A stretch of DNA of 64,000 bases from Gari tellinella (lineage: Eukaryota; Mollusca; Bivalvia; Cardiida; Psammobiidae). The position numbers were made by a program, and so were the translations under genes. The DNA lies in contig OV277863.1 in NCBI GenBank assembly GCA_922989275.2, positions 48,590,999-48,654,998 of the forward strand, written 5' to 3'. The notes beneath the pieces are model-generated. The model saw only the letters and a program-made list of their open reading frames with translations, did not search any database and was not told the DNA's origin. Below, one piece after another: positions 21,861 to 32,573 of the stretch. Every line of letters begins with the position of its first letter. Position 1 is the first letter of the stretch.

Positions 21861-22118
21861 CAGGGCTACCATTATAAAGTTGACATGAAAAATCCTAAGA
21901 TTTCCAAATTTGCATTTTTCAAGTTTGATTTTACGCATCGTACCTTCACCCCATCATCTGTTACTAGTTTTATTGACACATGACTACTTAAAGCAGACTG
22001 GAAGTAAAGCAGAATGCGCCTTAAGGCGCATTCTGCTTTATTTTCAGTCTTCTTTAAGCTACCATATACTAGAAAAAATCCGAAGATTTAGGAAAAATCC
22101 GGAGAAATGGCAACCCTG
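21861..22118. mobile_element. Fam-6 MITE
   Basis: CAGGGCTACCAT ... ATGGCAACCCTG with the 6-bp direct repeat gtatat on both sides; core A apex gcgccttaaggcgc. Confidence 0.87.
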
Positions 22119-22299
22119 GTATATATTGTTTTATTATACCCCCAACACTAGTGGTGGGGGCTATATCGGAAACGGCTTGTCCGTCCATCGGTCCGTCACT
22201 CACTCAGTCCGTCCGTCGCATTTTTTCGGGACATTTATGCCCTTTTTAGCTCACCTGGCACGTAGTGCCAAGGTGAGCTTTTAGGATCGCTGGATGTCC

Positions 22300-22332
<33 letters not shown>

Positions 22333-22345
22333 CGACCACAATTGT

Positions 22346-23216
22346 TCGTTAACACTCTAGCAGGTTCAAATCTCATTCGATCTTGATGAAACTTGGTCAC
22401 AATGTTTGCCTAAATGAAATCTAGGTCAAGTTCGAATGTGGGTCATGTCCGGTCAAAAACTAGGTCACTAGGTCAAATTATCGAAAAACCTTGTTAACAC
22501 TCTAGAGGCTACAAATTTCATTGCATCTTCATGAAACTTCATCAATATGATTGCCTCAAAGAAATCTAGGCCAAGTTCGAATGTGGGTCATGTCCGGTCA
22601 AAAACTAGGTCACTAGGTCAAATTGTCGAAAAACCTTGTTAACACTCTAGAGGCTACAAATTTCATTGGATCTTCATGAAACTTCATCAATATGATAACC
22701 TTAATGAAATCTAGGCCAAGTTCGAATGTGGGTGATGTCCGGTCAAGAACTAGGTCACTAGGTCAAATCTTCGAAAAACCTTGTTAACACTCTAGAGACT
22801 ACAAATTTCATTGGATCTTCATGAAACTTCATCAAAATGTTTGCCTCAATGAAAAGTAGGTCAAGTTCGAATGTGGGTCATGTCCGGTCAAAAACTAGGT
22901 CACTAGGTCAAATTATCGAAAAACCTTGTTAACACTCTAGAGGCTACAAATTTCATTGGATCTTCATAAAACTTCATCAATATGATTGCCTCAATGAAAT
23001 CTAGGCCAAGTTTGAATGTAGGTCATGTCCGGTCAAAAACTAGGTCACTAGGTCAAATCATCCAAAAACCTCGTTAACACTGTAGAGACTACAAAATTCA
23101 TTGAATCTTCATGAAACTTGAACAAAATGTTTGTCTCATTGAAATCGAGGTCAAGTTAGAATGAGGGTCATGCCCGGTCAAAAACTAGGTCACACGGTGT
23201 ACATGGTTGCATGGTT
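22346..23216 (+). repeat. 145-bp tandem repeat, six units
   Basis: Units marked by ttgttaacactctagaggct at 22491, 22636, 22781, 22926 and 23071, exact 145-nt spacing; contains tcatgtccggtcaaaaacta and ggtcactaggtcaaat. Confidence 0.95.
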
Positions 23217-23229
23217 ACCAGGTGAGCGA

Positions 23230-23870
23230 TTTAGGGCCATAGTGGCCCTTGTCTTGAAAACCGTTTATGATGCAATCTTCAAACTTGGTATACATTATCA
23301 GTGTTATGTGGGGACACTCATTGACAGGTTTCATAACTCTTGCACTAAATTTGACAGAATTATGCCCCTCATTAACTTGATTTTTTTTTGTTTCCTAATT
23401 GAGACATTTTTCTTTCAACATGCCATTTTCTTGAAAACTATTAATGATATTGTCTTCAAACTTGGCACACATTATAAGTGTTGTATTGTGAGACTTTTCA
23501 TTAAGTTAGACAACTCTTGCACCAAAATTTGACAGAATTATGCCCCTTTATAAATTTAAATTTTGTTCCTTGATATGTACATTATTCTTCTGACATATCG
23601 TTTTCTTGAAAACTATTTATGAAATTGTCTTCAAACTTGGTACACCATATAAGTGTGATGTTTGCAGACTCTACTTGAAGTTACATAACTATTGCCAACA
23701 AATGACAGAATTGTGCCCCTTTTTGACTTGAACTTTTGTTCTATTTTCTTGGAACTGATGATGCCATTTTCTTGAAAACTATTCATGATATTCTCTTCAA
23801 ACGTGGTACACATTGTTAGAGTTGTACTGTGAGACTTTTATTTTTTCTACATGCCATTGTGCTGTTTGTG
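23230..23870 (+). repeat. Diverged tandem repeat of 166-177 bp, four units
   Basis: Phrase cttgaaaactatt at 23253, 23430, 23605 and 23771, each followed by ttcaaacttggtacac and gacagaattatgcccct. Confidence 0.9.
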
Positions 23871-24054
23871 ACAGGTCAGTTTGGAGTGGGGGTATCAATC
23901 ACCTTTAGTGATAGCTCTAGTTTTACAACTATTTTACTTCTGATTGAAGCCTTTATCAAACACATTAAATCTTAATCCAGCGCCAATACATAAGCTTCAG
24001 TCTTGAAGGAGTATTGTTTACTCAAAAATGAGGTGACTGCATGCTTTCAAAATA

Positions 24055-24199
24055 TAAAGGTGACACGGTGACAGTAAAACAGAAAACTCCTGTAGAAGCT
24101 TTCTGTTTCACTGTCATCTTGCTTTAAGCTGTCGCTTACCTTTTAAACAATCAATTAGCCTTCGTTTTAATGGTCGAAATAGAGAGGTTTTATCGTATA
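24055..24199. mobile_element. Fam-5 MITE, left end missing
   Basis: ggtgacagtaaaacagaaaa ... core arm and right end ggtcgaaatagagaggtttt atcgta. Confidence 0.75.
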
Positions 24200-24456
24200 T
24201 TAAAATACATGAGTTTTCATTGTAAGCTCAAAAGCACCGCGTTTTTCGCCAATTCCGCTGCAATGGCTCGTTATTTTGTCGAACCTAATGTTTTGCTTCA
24301 TGGTTCCCATTTTCATTTCTAACGTACGAAAGCGGTAAACAGTTCGGGTTCGTTAAAATCATATGAGCATCCGGGAGGAAAGCGAAACTAGGAAGAAGAT
24401 TAGGTTGACCCAACAAAAACAGAGGAGGAGTTTGTTGTTGACAGGCGTTAGATTGC
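24200..24456 (+). promoter_or_regulatory. Probable promoter / 5' UTR of the SIDT gene
   Basis: About 250 bp between a Fam-5 relic and the SIDT start codon, more CpG-rich than its surroundings and free of recognised repeats. It has a CCAAT sequence near 24249 (gccaattccg) and no obvious TATA box. A transcription start cannot be placed by eye. Confidence 0.35.
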
Positions 24457-24684
24457 ATGACAATGTCGCGTTATACAGTTCTTGTTCTTCTTCTAGTGCT
24501 TTGTGATAGGTGCCAGAGTTCCAGCAAATTGGATTTAGAGTCATCAGGGAGAAGCAACCAACTGGAAAACTTTCAGCTCAAGAAAACTCAGCCAAACGCG
24601 ACCCTACATACGGACTACAATGGAACTGTCGTGGACGGTCAGACAGATATCTATGTGTATCATTATCACATCAACGATAATAAT
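24457..24684 (+). CDS. SIDT2: SIDT exon 1: signal peptide and N-terminus
   Basis: Starts MTMSRYTVLVLLLVLCDRCQ, a clear signal peptide. A second in-frame ATG at 24463 has A at -3 and better start context, so translation may begin there. Includes two sequons (NAT, NGT) and ends VYHYHINDNN at donor gtaaag (24685), phase 0. Confidence 0.85.
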
Positions 24685-24811
24685 GTAAAGTAGATCTATT
24701 ACCGATGCTGGTTTTTTTGTGTTTTTTTAATCAAAACTTTTTATTCTTTAAAAGCTTGGCCGTCCATTAAATCGTCCGCTTAGAAATTGTCGTCTGCACA
24801 CCTAATGATTC

Positions 24812-25205
24812 TACATCACCACGCCTCTACCAACAGCTATAAGTTTAGCTTTTTCCCAAGAAGCATTCCTACATGGAACTCCTTGCCAGCATCCATTGCT
24901 GAGGCCCACTCTTTGGCATCCTTTAAGAGTGGGCTGTCCAACCTTAAATTCTAGGGACCTCCTTAACCCAGCTACAAAGTAAAACCAAATGAAGGGCTTG
25001 AGCTGTGTCAGCGGGGTCTCGAACCCTGGTACCGCCACGGAAGCTGGAGTGGTTAAGTCCTGATGGTTCGAAACGTAACTGGGAAATCTTTTCTCCTTCT
25101 ACCGTTTACCTATCCACATCGCACCGATACTTCTTGAATGTTTCTTTTCTTACTTTCCTATCTTCTTCTCTTTGTTACCTTTATCTTTCTAGCGCACCGT
25201 AGTGT
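24812..25205 (+). pseudogene. LINE reverse-transcriptase C-terminal relic (SIDT intron 1)
   Basis: Frame from about 24812 to TAG 24952-24954 reads STNSYKFSFFPRSIPTWNSL then PASIAEAHSLASFKSGLS. YxxSFFPRxIxxWNxLP is the typical end of LINE ORF2 proteins. A 3' UTR-like tail follows. Upstream ORF sequence is absent (5' truncation). Confidence 0.75.
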
Positions 25206-25209
25206 AAAT

Positions 25210-25895
25210 GTCGAGCTTGACAGGACTACATAAAAATGTATATGTAGATGAGTTGCAAACAGAGAAGATTTGCCACATTGCATATTGTTCGTTTTGGATT
25301 CAAACAGTTTATATTAATAATCATATAATACACATCTGAATCTGAATATAAGTACGTCGTAGAATCCTATAAAGGCTTTTACACATTTTATACAAATAGA
25401 TCAAGATTATATTCAAGAGCCAAGTCCGGTTACCAACACTGTAGGAGTAAAAAAGACAGAAATAAACTACAGAAAATTATCGGCAAATACCATGAATCGC
25501 GCTAGCAAATTTTCTAGGATGCGGCACTTGTAGATATCCTCGCAGTAGAGACGGGGATTATGGGTCTGCTCTCCTAGAGTCTTGTTGTGGCGTTCCCTGA
25601 ATAATGGCAGTAATGGCTGTTCCTTTCAGGGTACACATTATTCGTGTTAACAACCTCTTATATGGATTAAACATACATGCATACTATTAAAATGTTCATT
25701 TAATATTGGAAATTGCAGCAAATATAATGTGACTATAAGAAATGAACTGAATGTTTTCGGAGTTTAAGCGAAATAAACAACACAAATTTGTCAAAATGAT
25801 CGGCATATTTACCATGATTCATAAATTTTCAGATCATTTTCAGTCGTTACTTTTGCTTAAAAGCAAAAAACATTCAGTTCATGCCTTAACTTAAG
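25210..25895. other. SIDT intron 1, nothing recognised
   Basis: A local inverted pair (gaactgaatgttttc near 25743 and gaaaaaacattcagttc-like near 25865) is the only structure seen. Confidence 0.4.
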
Positions 25896-25899
25896 TAAA

Positions 25900-26083
25900 C
25901 TGAACAAATCACACATGTTCTCACTTGTTTTAGCACCAAATCCAATCGTGTAACTAATTAGAATCGTCTCAAAGCAACAATTCTAATGACTAGTAACACC
26001 ATAGGGTTAAATGCAGAAATAAAGATTTTAGTTTTTGAAATACAGTTTTTATAGTATACTCCCTTTATCTGGAACTCTGACTT
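25900..26083 (-). mobile_element. Fam-8 MITE ending just before SIDT exon 2
   Basis: Core with ctaattagaatcgtctc and accatagggttaaatgc; right end ctccctttatctggaactct g. It supplies most of the sequence upstream of the acceptor. Confidence 0.75.
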
Positions 26084-26099
26084 CCAAATCTCTCTGCAG

Positions 26100-26221
26100 A
26101 GAACTGCGATTAGAATTTTCTCTGAGAGCCACAGCAGCAGCACAGATTTCCCCACCATATTTGTGATCAGGGAGGAGAGGAGTGTGTTGTCATGGCAGGT
26201 TCCCTTGTTGTTACAGTACAC
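26100..26221 (+). CDS. SIDT2: SIDT exon 2: first extracellular beta domain
   Basis: Acceptor atctctctgcag, donor gtaagt at 26222. Reads RTAIRIFSESHSSSTDFPTI then FVIREERSVLSWQVPLLLQY, matching the family pattern LFVVRQxxxVxSFQVPLxL. A Fam-8 MITE ends about 17 nt upstream of the exon. Confidence 0.92.
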
Positions 26222-26274
26222 GTAAGTCACTCTAGTGTAGCCAGGTTATGTTTATAGTTAAATGGTGAGAGATT

Positions 26275-26475
26275 TGTGTAAGCTGCCAGAATATCTCAGA
26301 TTGGAGAGCACTTGCCCAGTAGGGAAGAGGTCCCGGGTTCGAGCCCTGGTTTGGCTGCATGTTTTTCTCACCGTGTTACACTAGTTTCGTAGATTTTGCA
26401 TAGCTATGTAACCATAAAAACTCACCTGTTGGTTTTTTGTCTCACCTAGAGCAAAGGACAAATTAAACTCATCTA
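26275..26475 (+). mobile_element. tRNA-derived SINE or tRNA pseudogene
   Basis: gccagaatatctcagattgg agagc ... ggtcccgggttcgagccctg g with a perfect B box. Acceptor arms pair imperfectly and the element continues past the tRNA-like part to actcacctgttgg, so it is not read as a functional tRNA gene. Confidence 0.6.
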
Positions 26476-26639
26476 TTTTTTTTTTTACTGCATGTTTTCG
26501 TCCATATTTTTGTCGGGAAGTCATCAAGACAAAAGGAAGCTAAATACAGATCAAATACTATTACAGTGCAGAAAGCTCAGCTAAGAATGTTCTTTCATTT
26601 ATAAATTTATACTATTGCCCTTGCTCATACTTTATCAGT

Positions 26640-26877
26640 TTAACCTATTACCCCATAAATACTCCTTTTTACGCCTTTCATTTATTCCTCCACTGAAGAA
26701 ACTAGTTTCACTTTATACAGTTATGAATAAGTATTATAAGAAATATTTTCTGTATCCTAGCAGATTGTAGCTTAAAGCAGGCTGAAAGTGAAGTAGAATG
26801 CGCCTTAAAACTTTCAACCTGCTTTAAGTGGTCACCTGTCTTCAAAATTGGAAACAAGCTATGAGGTAATGGGTTAA
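26640..26877 (-). mobile_element. Fam-1 MITE
   Basis: TTAACCTATTACCCCATAAA to tgaggtaatggg-TTAA; one core A arm partly deleted. Confidence 0.88.
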
Positions 26878-27053
26878 ATAAGGCAGACTTTATTAAAGAA
26901 AGGGTTCTGAGATTTCCATAAATGCATACCTCAATTGAATGTCTCTTTCCCAAAAAAGACATCTTTCTTTCACACCACTGAAAGTTAAGGGATATTGAAA
27001 GTAAAACAGATAAACCCTTATGGAGGGATATTTTTTCTTAACCTCCAACCTGC

Positions 27054-27305
27054 TTAACCCATTACCCCATAACCTGTTTTTAGTTTTGAAAATATGTGAC
27101 TACTTAAAGCAGGTTGAAAGCAAAGCAGAATGCGCCTTTTGGCACATTCTGCTTTACTTTCAGCCTGCTTTAAGCTATTATCTACAAGAATATAGAAACT
27201 ATTTCTCCAGTTAAATATTTATGACTGTATAAAGTGGAACTATTTTCTACAGTGGAAGAATCAATTAGAGGCGTAAAAAGGCTTATTTATGGGGTAATGG
27301 GTTAA
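27054..27305 (+). mobile_element. Fam-1 MITE
   Basis: TTAACCCATTACCCCATAAC to tatggggtaatggg-TTAA; core A apex gcgccttttggcac. Confidence 0.93.
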
Positions 27306-27423
27306 AATAATAACCTGTCTGTAACTCTGCAAAGGAACAAGGAGGAAAGGGTTTATGAGTTTTTTCTTTGTGCAGTTTTGACTGTGTATGACTGTTACAG
27401 ATCTAAAATGGTTCTTGCAACAG

Positions 27424-27585
27424 GTATGAGTACATGGATGTGAGCCGTACTCTTTGTCCACTGGACACTAAACTGGATCACCATCTAAGTCACAACCAGA
27501 CCATTTACGTTGAGATTTCAACCCAGTCAGCAACCAAGGTCGCATACTCACTGCGAGCGGATGTCATACAGGATTTTGAGTTGAG
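27424..27585 (+). CDS. SIDT2: SIDT exon 3: extracellular domain with RTLC motif
   Basis: Acceptor ttgcaacag, donor gtaacc at 27586. Reads YEYMDVSRTLCPLDTKLDHH, then a sequon NQT and VEISTQSATKVAYSLRADV. The pattern is YxYxxVxRTLCP...VxxSTxSxxxxxYxLR of SIDT1/2. A Fam-4 MITE starts 15 nt after the donor. Confidence 0.94.
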
Positions 27586-27600
27586 GTAACCCATTGATTA

Positions 27601-27841
27601 CAGTGGAGAATCTGTTATTCTTTCCCAATAAACGGGTTTACGCTAAAACTTTTATTTCCATTGCAAACAGTTTGGAGCCAGATCAGACGCTGGGTAACCC
27701 GGCGTCTGATCAGGCTCCAAACTGTTTGCCACCAAGATAAATATGAATTGTCAGAATAGTCCAAAATTTGTACTTTTCTACGTTTTAGTGCTTTGCGTTC
27801 AGTTTGCATTTAAACGGGAAAGAATAACGTATTCTCCACTG
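27601..27841 (+). mobile_element. Fam-4 MITE
   Basis: CAGTGGAGAATCTGTTATTC and complementary right end, TA on both sides. Core C gacgctgggtaacccggcgtc. Starts 15 nt after the SIDT exon 3 donor. Confidence 0.94.
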
Positions 27842-27917
27842 TATATGATATGATATGTGACAGGAAAAGGGCACTTGAACATCTTAATTGATAGACATCT
27901 ACAGTTCAGCTTTTCTA

Positions 27918-28140
27918 AACTCATTTACCCCTGCAGCTTCTAATGGGCAATTCCAGTTTCCAATAAAGTCTAGTCCATCTTTGACTGCTTACATGGTACA
28001 TGTATGGTGTTTTGTTTTCACAAATTATTGCAAAATGACAAACAGTGCAGACCATTATCAGAGGGCTCATTAAGGAGCCCTTTGATCTGGATCTACACTG
28101 GTTGCATAGGATGTGTACTCTTCTAAGGTACATTGTGTAA
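27918..28140 (-). mobile_element. Fam-2 MITE relic
   Basis: gggcaattccagtttccaat aaagtctagtcc start region and core B with apex ctcattaaggag. Confidence 0.75.
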
Positions 28141-28240
28141 TTGATATACTTTCTGATGGCCTGATGAGTGATTATAAATTTTATTATAATTAAGAGTTGT
28201 TTGTTCATTGTTAACTTGCAACATTCCATTATAATATTTA

Positions 28241-28575
28241 ACTCAATTTTCCCTGAAACTGCAAATGGACAATTTCAGTTTCTGTTTACAGTGGAGAAAA
28301 CGTTATTCTTTCCCAATAAACGCGTTTACGCTAAATCTATTATTTTCACTGCAAACAGTTTGGAGCCAGATCAGACGCCGGGTAACCCGGCGTCTGATCA
28401 GGCTCCGAACTGTTTGCCACCAAGATAAAGATGAATTATCAGAATTGTCCAAATGTTGTACTTTTCTACGTTGTAGTGTTTTGCGTTTGCGTACGTTTGC
28501 GTTTAAACGGGAAAGAATAACAGATTCTCCACTGTATGTGAAGTCCATTTTTCACTATTAAGGGTTATTTAGGGT
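28241..28575 (-). mobile_element. Fam-2 relic hosting a Fam-4 copy
   Basis: actcaattttccctgaaact before, gaagtccatttttcacta after; its middle is replaced by the insert at 28289-28534. Confidence 0.65.
28289..28534 (+). mobile_element. Fam-4 MITE
   Basis: CAGTGGAGAAAACGTTATTC ... gattctccactg flanked by TA. Nearly identical core C to the copy at 27601. Confidence 0.94.
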
Positions 28576-28579
28576 TACA

Positions 28580-28960
28580 CCAAAAGATGCATTCTGCTTT
28601 ACTTTTCATCCTGCTTTAAGTTACCATCTGCTAGGATATGGAAAATATATCTTACGGTACATGTTCATGGTTGTATAAATTGAAATATTTTCTTCAGCAC
28701 GGGAATAAATCAAATGTGCTAAAAACGCTTCTATGGGGGTAAAGGGTTAAGACAGGACACATTAGTTCAGGTAACTTTGAATTAAGTTTCAGGATAGTGC
28801 AGTTAACCATTTCCCCCCATAACTTGTTTTCAATTTTGAAGTCAGGAGGTATATAAATGGCATATTTTTGGGGTAATTGGTTAAAGCCGGCTGAAAGAAA
28901 AGCAGAATGCTCCTATTAAGCCTACCTAAAGCTACAATCTTCTAGGATATTGTAAATATT
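28580..28960 (+). mobile_element. Fam-1 fragments, one internally deleted
   Basis: Partial copy 28580-28750 ending taaaggg-TTAA. A short 82-bp copy at 28803-28884 keeps both ends but no core. Confidence 0.75.
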
Positions 28961-29306
28961 TCTTACAGTACTTAATAATTTAATATTGTTTGTTTTCATT
29001 ACATTTGGTTAGCTGTGATTGGCTGTAATTTTTGTTTCATAACTCCATGAAAAAAATAAAATTCAGACCACGCCTTGTCAGGACTACTTTCCCTTAGTCC
29101 AACTGCTCTTCACAAGCGCTGCATGAAGCAGGATGCCAAATGACGTCATTGACGTCGGCGTTGCTACATAACAACGTCGCGTTTTGGCGGAAAATATATA
29201 TGGCGGAGGGACTACAACCTACGTTTTAAAAGCGTTAAAAAAGAACATTCGCGTCAGATTCTCTATTTAACAACTTTCTTAAATTCAGAAATGATATTAA
29301 ATTATA

Positions 29307-29459
29307 AGGAATAATTCGGAATATTTATTGTATTCATGGAGGTATGAAAAAAAAACCTGGTCACACTTTTGTATGAAACCGCTTCGCGGTTTCATACAGT
29401 GTGACCAGGTTTTTTTTTCATACCTCCATGAATACAATAAATATTCGAATTATTCCTTA
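29307..29459. repeat. Near-perfect 153-bp palindrome
   Basis: Arms aaggaataattcggaatatt ... gaaaccg and complement around apex cttcg pair over about 74 bp with few mismatches. It closes an element whose body (about 29085-29306) has tgacgtca and atggcgg motifs. Confidence 0.9.
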
Positions 29460-29582
29460 ATTGAAATTTGTATAAAGTGAAACTACTTATTCACTGGAGG
29501 AATAAATTTAAGGCGTATAAAGGCATATTTGTTGGGTTTTGGGTTAAAGAAGGCTGAAAGTAAAGCAGAATGCTCCTATTAA

Positions 29583-30237
29583 GCCTTTAATCCATAGCCT
29601 GTTTCTGGTTTTGAAGACAGGTGATCACTTGAAGCACATTGAAAGTCAAGTGCAATGAAATTAATGTAGAATATGCCTTAACCCTTTCCCTTATAGAAGC
29701 GACTTTTAGCACATTCATTTTATTCATCCGCTGAAGAAAATAGTTCCTAAATATACCGTAATGAATATGTGTCATATTTAATACTTTCCTTATTCTAGCA
29801 GTTAATAGCTTAAAGCAGGCTGAAAGTAAAGCAGAATGCGCCTTAGGGCGCATTCTGCTTTACTTTCAACCTGCTTTAAATAGTCACATATCTTCAATAC
29901 TAGAAACAATGCTATCAGGTAAAGGGTTAAGGTGCATGCTGCTTTACATTCAGCCTGTTTTAGATACCATCTGCCAGGATATAAGAAATATTTCTTAAGT
30001 TGCACATTCCTAACTTTATATAGTGAAACTATTTTCTCCTGTGGAGGGATAACTTAAAGTCTTTAAAATGAGCATTCTGCTTTACTTTCATTCTGCTTTA
30101 AGCCACCATCTGCTAGGTTATAAGAAATATTTCTTATGGCGCTTATTCATAACTGTGTAAAGTGGAAATATTTACTTCACTTGAGGAAAAGATTAAAGGA
30201 GTTAAAAGGCATATCTGTTAGGTAATGAGTTAAGATA
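29583..30237 (+). mobile_element. Degenerate Fam-1 cluster with nested copy
   Basis: Host pieces 29583-29687 and 29931-30237 (gatcacttgaagcacattga; ggtaatgagttaag) around the insertion at 29688. Confidence 0.7.
29688..29930 (-). mobile_element. Fam-1 MITE inserted in the apex TTAA of another Fam-1 hairpin
   Basis: TTAACCCTTTCCCTTATAGA to aggtaaaggg-TTAA. The host reads atatgcc-TTAA before and TTAA-ggtgcatgctgc after. Confidence 0.9.
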
Positions 30238-30260
30238 TAGGATGTGGTGTTCTATTTCAG

Positions 30261-30405
30261 TACTGGTGTACACAAGCATGTGTCTAGCACTCCATCAAAC
30301 CCAGTGTACTATCTGTACAAGTTCCCTGATGGCATTGTATCTGTAAGAGTGATTGTCAAGTCCAGTGACAAGAAATGTGCAACTTTATCCATACAAGACA
30401 CTAAG
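30261..30405 (+). CDS. SIDT2: SIDT exon 4: second extracellular beta domain
   Basis: Acceptor tctatttcag, donor gtaagt at 30406. Reads TGVHKHVSSTPSNPVYYLYK, then FPDGIVSVRVIVKSSDKKCA and TLSIQDTK. It aligns with the YFKYEFPEGVDSVxVKVxS...CSVxSIQD block of vertebrate SIDT. Confidence 0.95.
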
Positions 30406-30498
30406 GTAAGTTGCTTTTATTGCACTGCATCTTATAATCTTACTAGTCAATAGTTACAATGTGCTTTATTGTTCAAGAAAATGAAGTTGTTTGCCAAT

Positions 30499-30744
30499 TT
30501 AACCCTTTCCCTCATAGAAGCGCCATTTAGCGCATTCAGTTTATTCCTCCGCTGTAGAAAATAGTTCTAATCTATACAGCCATGCATATGTATCATAAGA
30601 AATATTTTCTTTATTCTAACAGGTGGTAGCTTAAAGCAGGCTGAAAGTAAAGCAGAATGCGCCTTAGGGCGCATTCTGCTTTACTTTCAACCTGCTTTAA
30701 GTAGTCACCTATTTTCAAAATTAAAAAACAGGCTATGGGGTTAA
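30499..30744 (-). mobile_element. Fam-1 MITE
   Basis: TTAACCCTTTCCCTCATAGA to ggctatgggg-TTAA; core A apex gcgccttagggcgc. Confidence 0.92.
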
Positions 30745-31301
30745 GCCTAGTGTTCCCTAAGGTAGACATTATTAAACAGTGTAGACCCTGATGAGATGCC
30801 CCATTATGAGTTGTGTGTCTCATCACGGTCTGCACTGGTTGCAATTTCTTATGAAATGTTCTGCAGTGTTTGGACTAATTAGTGTCTTTAGATCCCTTGT
30901 ACATCTATAATGCAATCTCCCAGCAGGTACAAAGGGAGAGTTCATAGCAATATCCAGGCATAGATAGGTTAATATTTTCCTCCATAGAAGTGGCTTAGGA
31001 GGCATATATTTGTTCTTCCACAGAAGCTAAATTATGGAATAGGATGCAGCAAATGATAGACATAGTAAATGCCCCCTTATAAGAACCAATTTAACAGACT
31101 CATTGATGAAGTTAAAAAAATAGGTTGCAACCAGTGGTTTAGACAGATTGGAGCATAAAGCAGGCCAAAAGAAAGCAGATAGCTCCTTTTTGGAAGTGCC
31201 TTTAGCAGTCACATGTCTTTCAATATCAACTGGCTACTTCATACATTTATAGCATAATACAGATTTGACTGGACAATGTTTTCAAAATACTTACCTTCAG
31301 G

Positions 31302-31450
31302 GCTGCCATTTCTCCAGATATTTCCGAAATCTTGGGATATTTATCATAGTAGGTGATAGCTTAAAGCAGGCTGAAAGTAAAGCAGAATGCACCTTCATGC
31401 TTGAAAAATAGAAAAGGAAATGTTCGGGTTTTTCATGGTCAACCTATGGC
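31302..31450. mobile_element. Fam-6 MITE with a deleted arm
   Basis: tcagggctgccatttctcca ... ctatggcagacctg. Flanks tacctt and aacctt fit a 6-bp duplication with one mismatch. Confidence 0.75.
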
Positions 31451-31499
31451 AGACCTGAACCTTATCTTGAAGTCTATGATGATATGTGTCTTTGTACAG

Positions 31500-31583
31500 T
31501 GTCCAGTGTTTGACTTGGACAAGGATGTGGAATATAGAGGCCAGTATCAGACCTTGACAACACAGGGAGGCATAGCTGTAGAT
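31500..31583 (+). CDS. SIDT2: SIDT exon 5: CPVFDLD block
   Basis: Acceptor tttgtacag, donor gtaagt at 31584; 28 whole codons. Reads CPVFDLDKDVEYRGQYQTLT then TQGGIAVD, the CPVYDLDxNVxFxGxYQTMTxxxAI signature of the family. Confidence 0.96.
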
Positions 31584-31692
31584 GTAAGTATCTTCTAATT
31601 CATGGACAATTTGTCTTACCGGTATACTGCTAATCTGTTAGGATACCCAAGGTTTAAGGACACATGATGACCAGGGAGCTATATGTCTACTT

Positions 31693-31968
31693 TAACCATA
31701 GATGCCTATTACTCCATAAACACACATTTTTACGTTCACGTTAACATTTCATTGACGAAAAAAAGTTCCAATTAATACAGTCATTAATATAAATATGCAT
31801 AATATAAATGATTCTATATCCAAGCATATGGTACCTTAAAGCAGGCTTAAAGTATAGCAGAACATGCCTTAACAGAATATGCCTTAAGGCACATTCTGTG
31901 TTACTTTCAACCTTCTTTAAATGGTCACTTGTCTTTAATACTAGAAACAGACTATGAAGTAAAGGGTT
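31693..31968 (-). mobile_element. Fam-1 MITE, diverged
   Basis: Starts ttaaccatag... attactccataaac and ends tgaagtaaaggg-TTAA. Confidence 0.8.
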
Positions 31969-31972
31969 AAAA

Positions 31973-32300
31973 ATATACCCCGCGATGGTCAGTCGGGGAA
32001 GGGGGGGGGGGGCATACTGTTTTACCCCTATCTGTGCATCTTTTCGTCCATCCATCTGCTTGTCCGTCCATATACATGTATATGGTACATACTTTGTCCG
32101 GCTAACTCCTCCTACTGTTTTTGAGCTTCAACCTTATAATATTGCAGAGTGTTTGCACCTATACCAAAGAGGTTCACTTGGTCAGGATACAACAGTACAT
32201 ACTTTGTCCCGTATTTGGGCCACAAATTTCCCCAAGTTACAGTCTAACAAATAGCAGGGGCATCATATTTGTCGTACAGACAAGGCCGTCTCTCTAGTTT
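31973..32300 (+). mobile_element. Short composite-element relic
   Basis: tataccccgcgatggtcagt, a G run (about 32000-32012), gtccgtccat leader and end aaggccgtctctctagttt. Confidence 0.55.
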
Positions 32301-32416
32301 AAGTATTTAAAAGCTATAAGAGGGTTGATATTTGAATACTTGTTCAAACATCATAGGATAATTTTTGTTGTAGTATTTTAAATGAAATATTAGTTGATCA
32401 GTGTGTTTGATTTCAG

Positions 32417-32573
32417 AAAAGTGTAATTGGTTCAACATTCTATATTGTGTTGGTGGTGAAGTCCAATGACAATGACTGTTCTGGGGCAAATGGCCAAAAC
32501 TCTATCAGTCCGGCTGTCAACGTGAGATTCAGGGAGAAAAACTTCACAATATTTGTGGAGGAAACCATACCGA
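32417..32573 (+). CDS. SIDT2: SIDT exon 6: last luminal strands before TM1
   Basis: Acceptor gatttcag, donor gtagga at 32574. Reads KSVIGSTFYIVLVVKSNDND then CSGANGQNSISPAVNVRFRE and KNFTIFVEETIP. FYxVxVVKxxDxxC is conserved. One sequon (NFT). Confidence 0.93.

Larger units (their letters stand above)
22131..23925 (+). mobile_element. Composite non-autonomous element with two internal tandem arrays
   Basis: Begins tattatacccccaacactag, then GTCCGTCC-rich leader and a ctgt microsatellite (22297-22335). A 145-bp array and a ~172-bp array follow, and it ends gtgggggtatcaatcacctt tagtgatagctctag. No transposase. Superfamily unknown to me. A leader of similar type (tttagctcacctg...gtgagctttt) recurs at 45428. 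Confidence 0.7.

Noticed and set aside
11739..24456. A transgelin (TAGLN) gene between PCSK7 and SIDT, as in human
   Set aside because: I looked for calponin-homology and CLIK-type exon sequence on both strands and saw none; only repeats.
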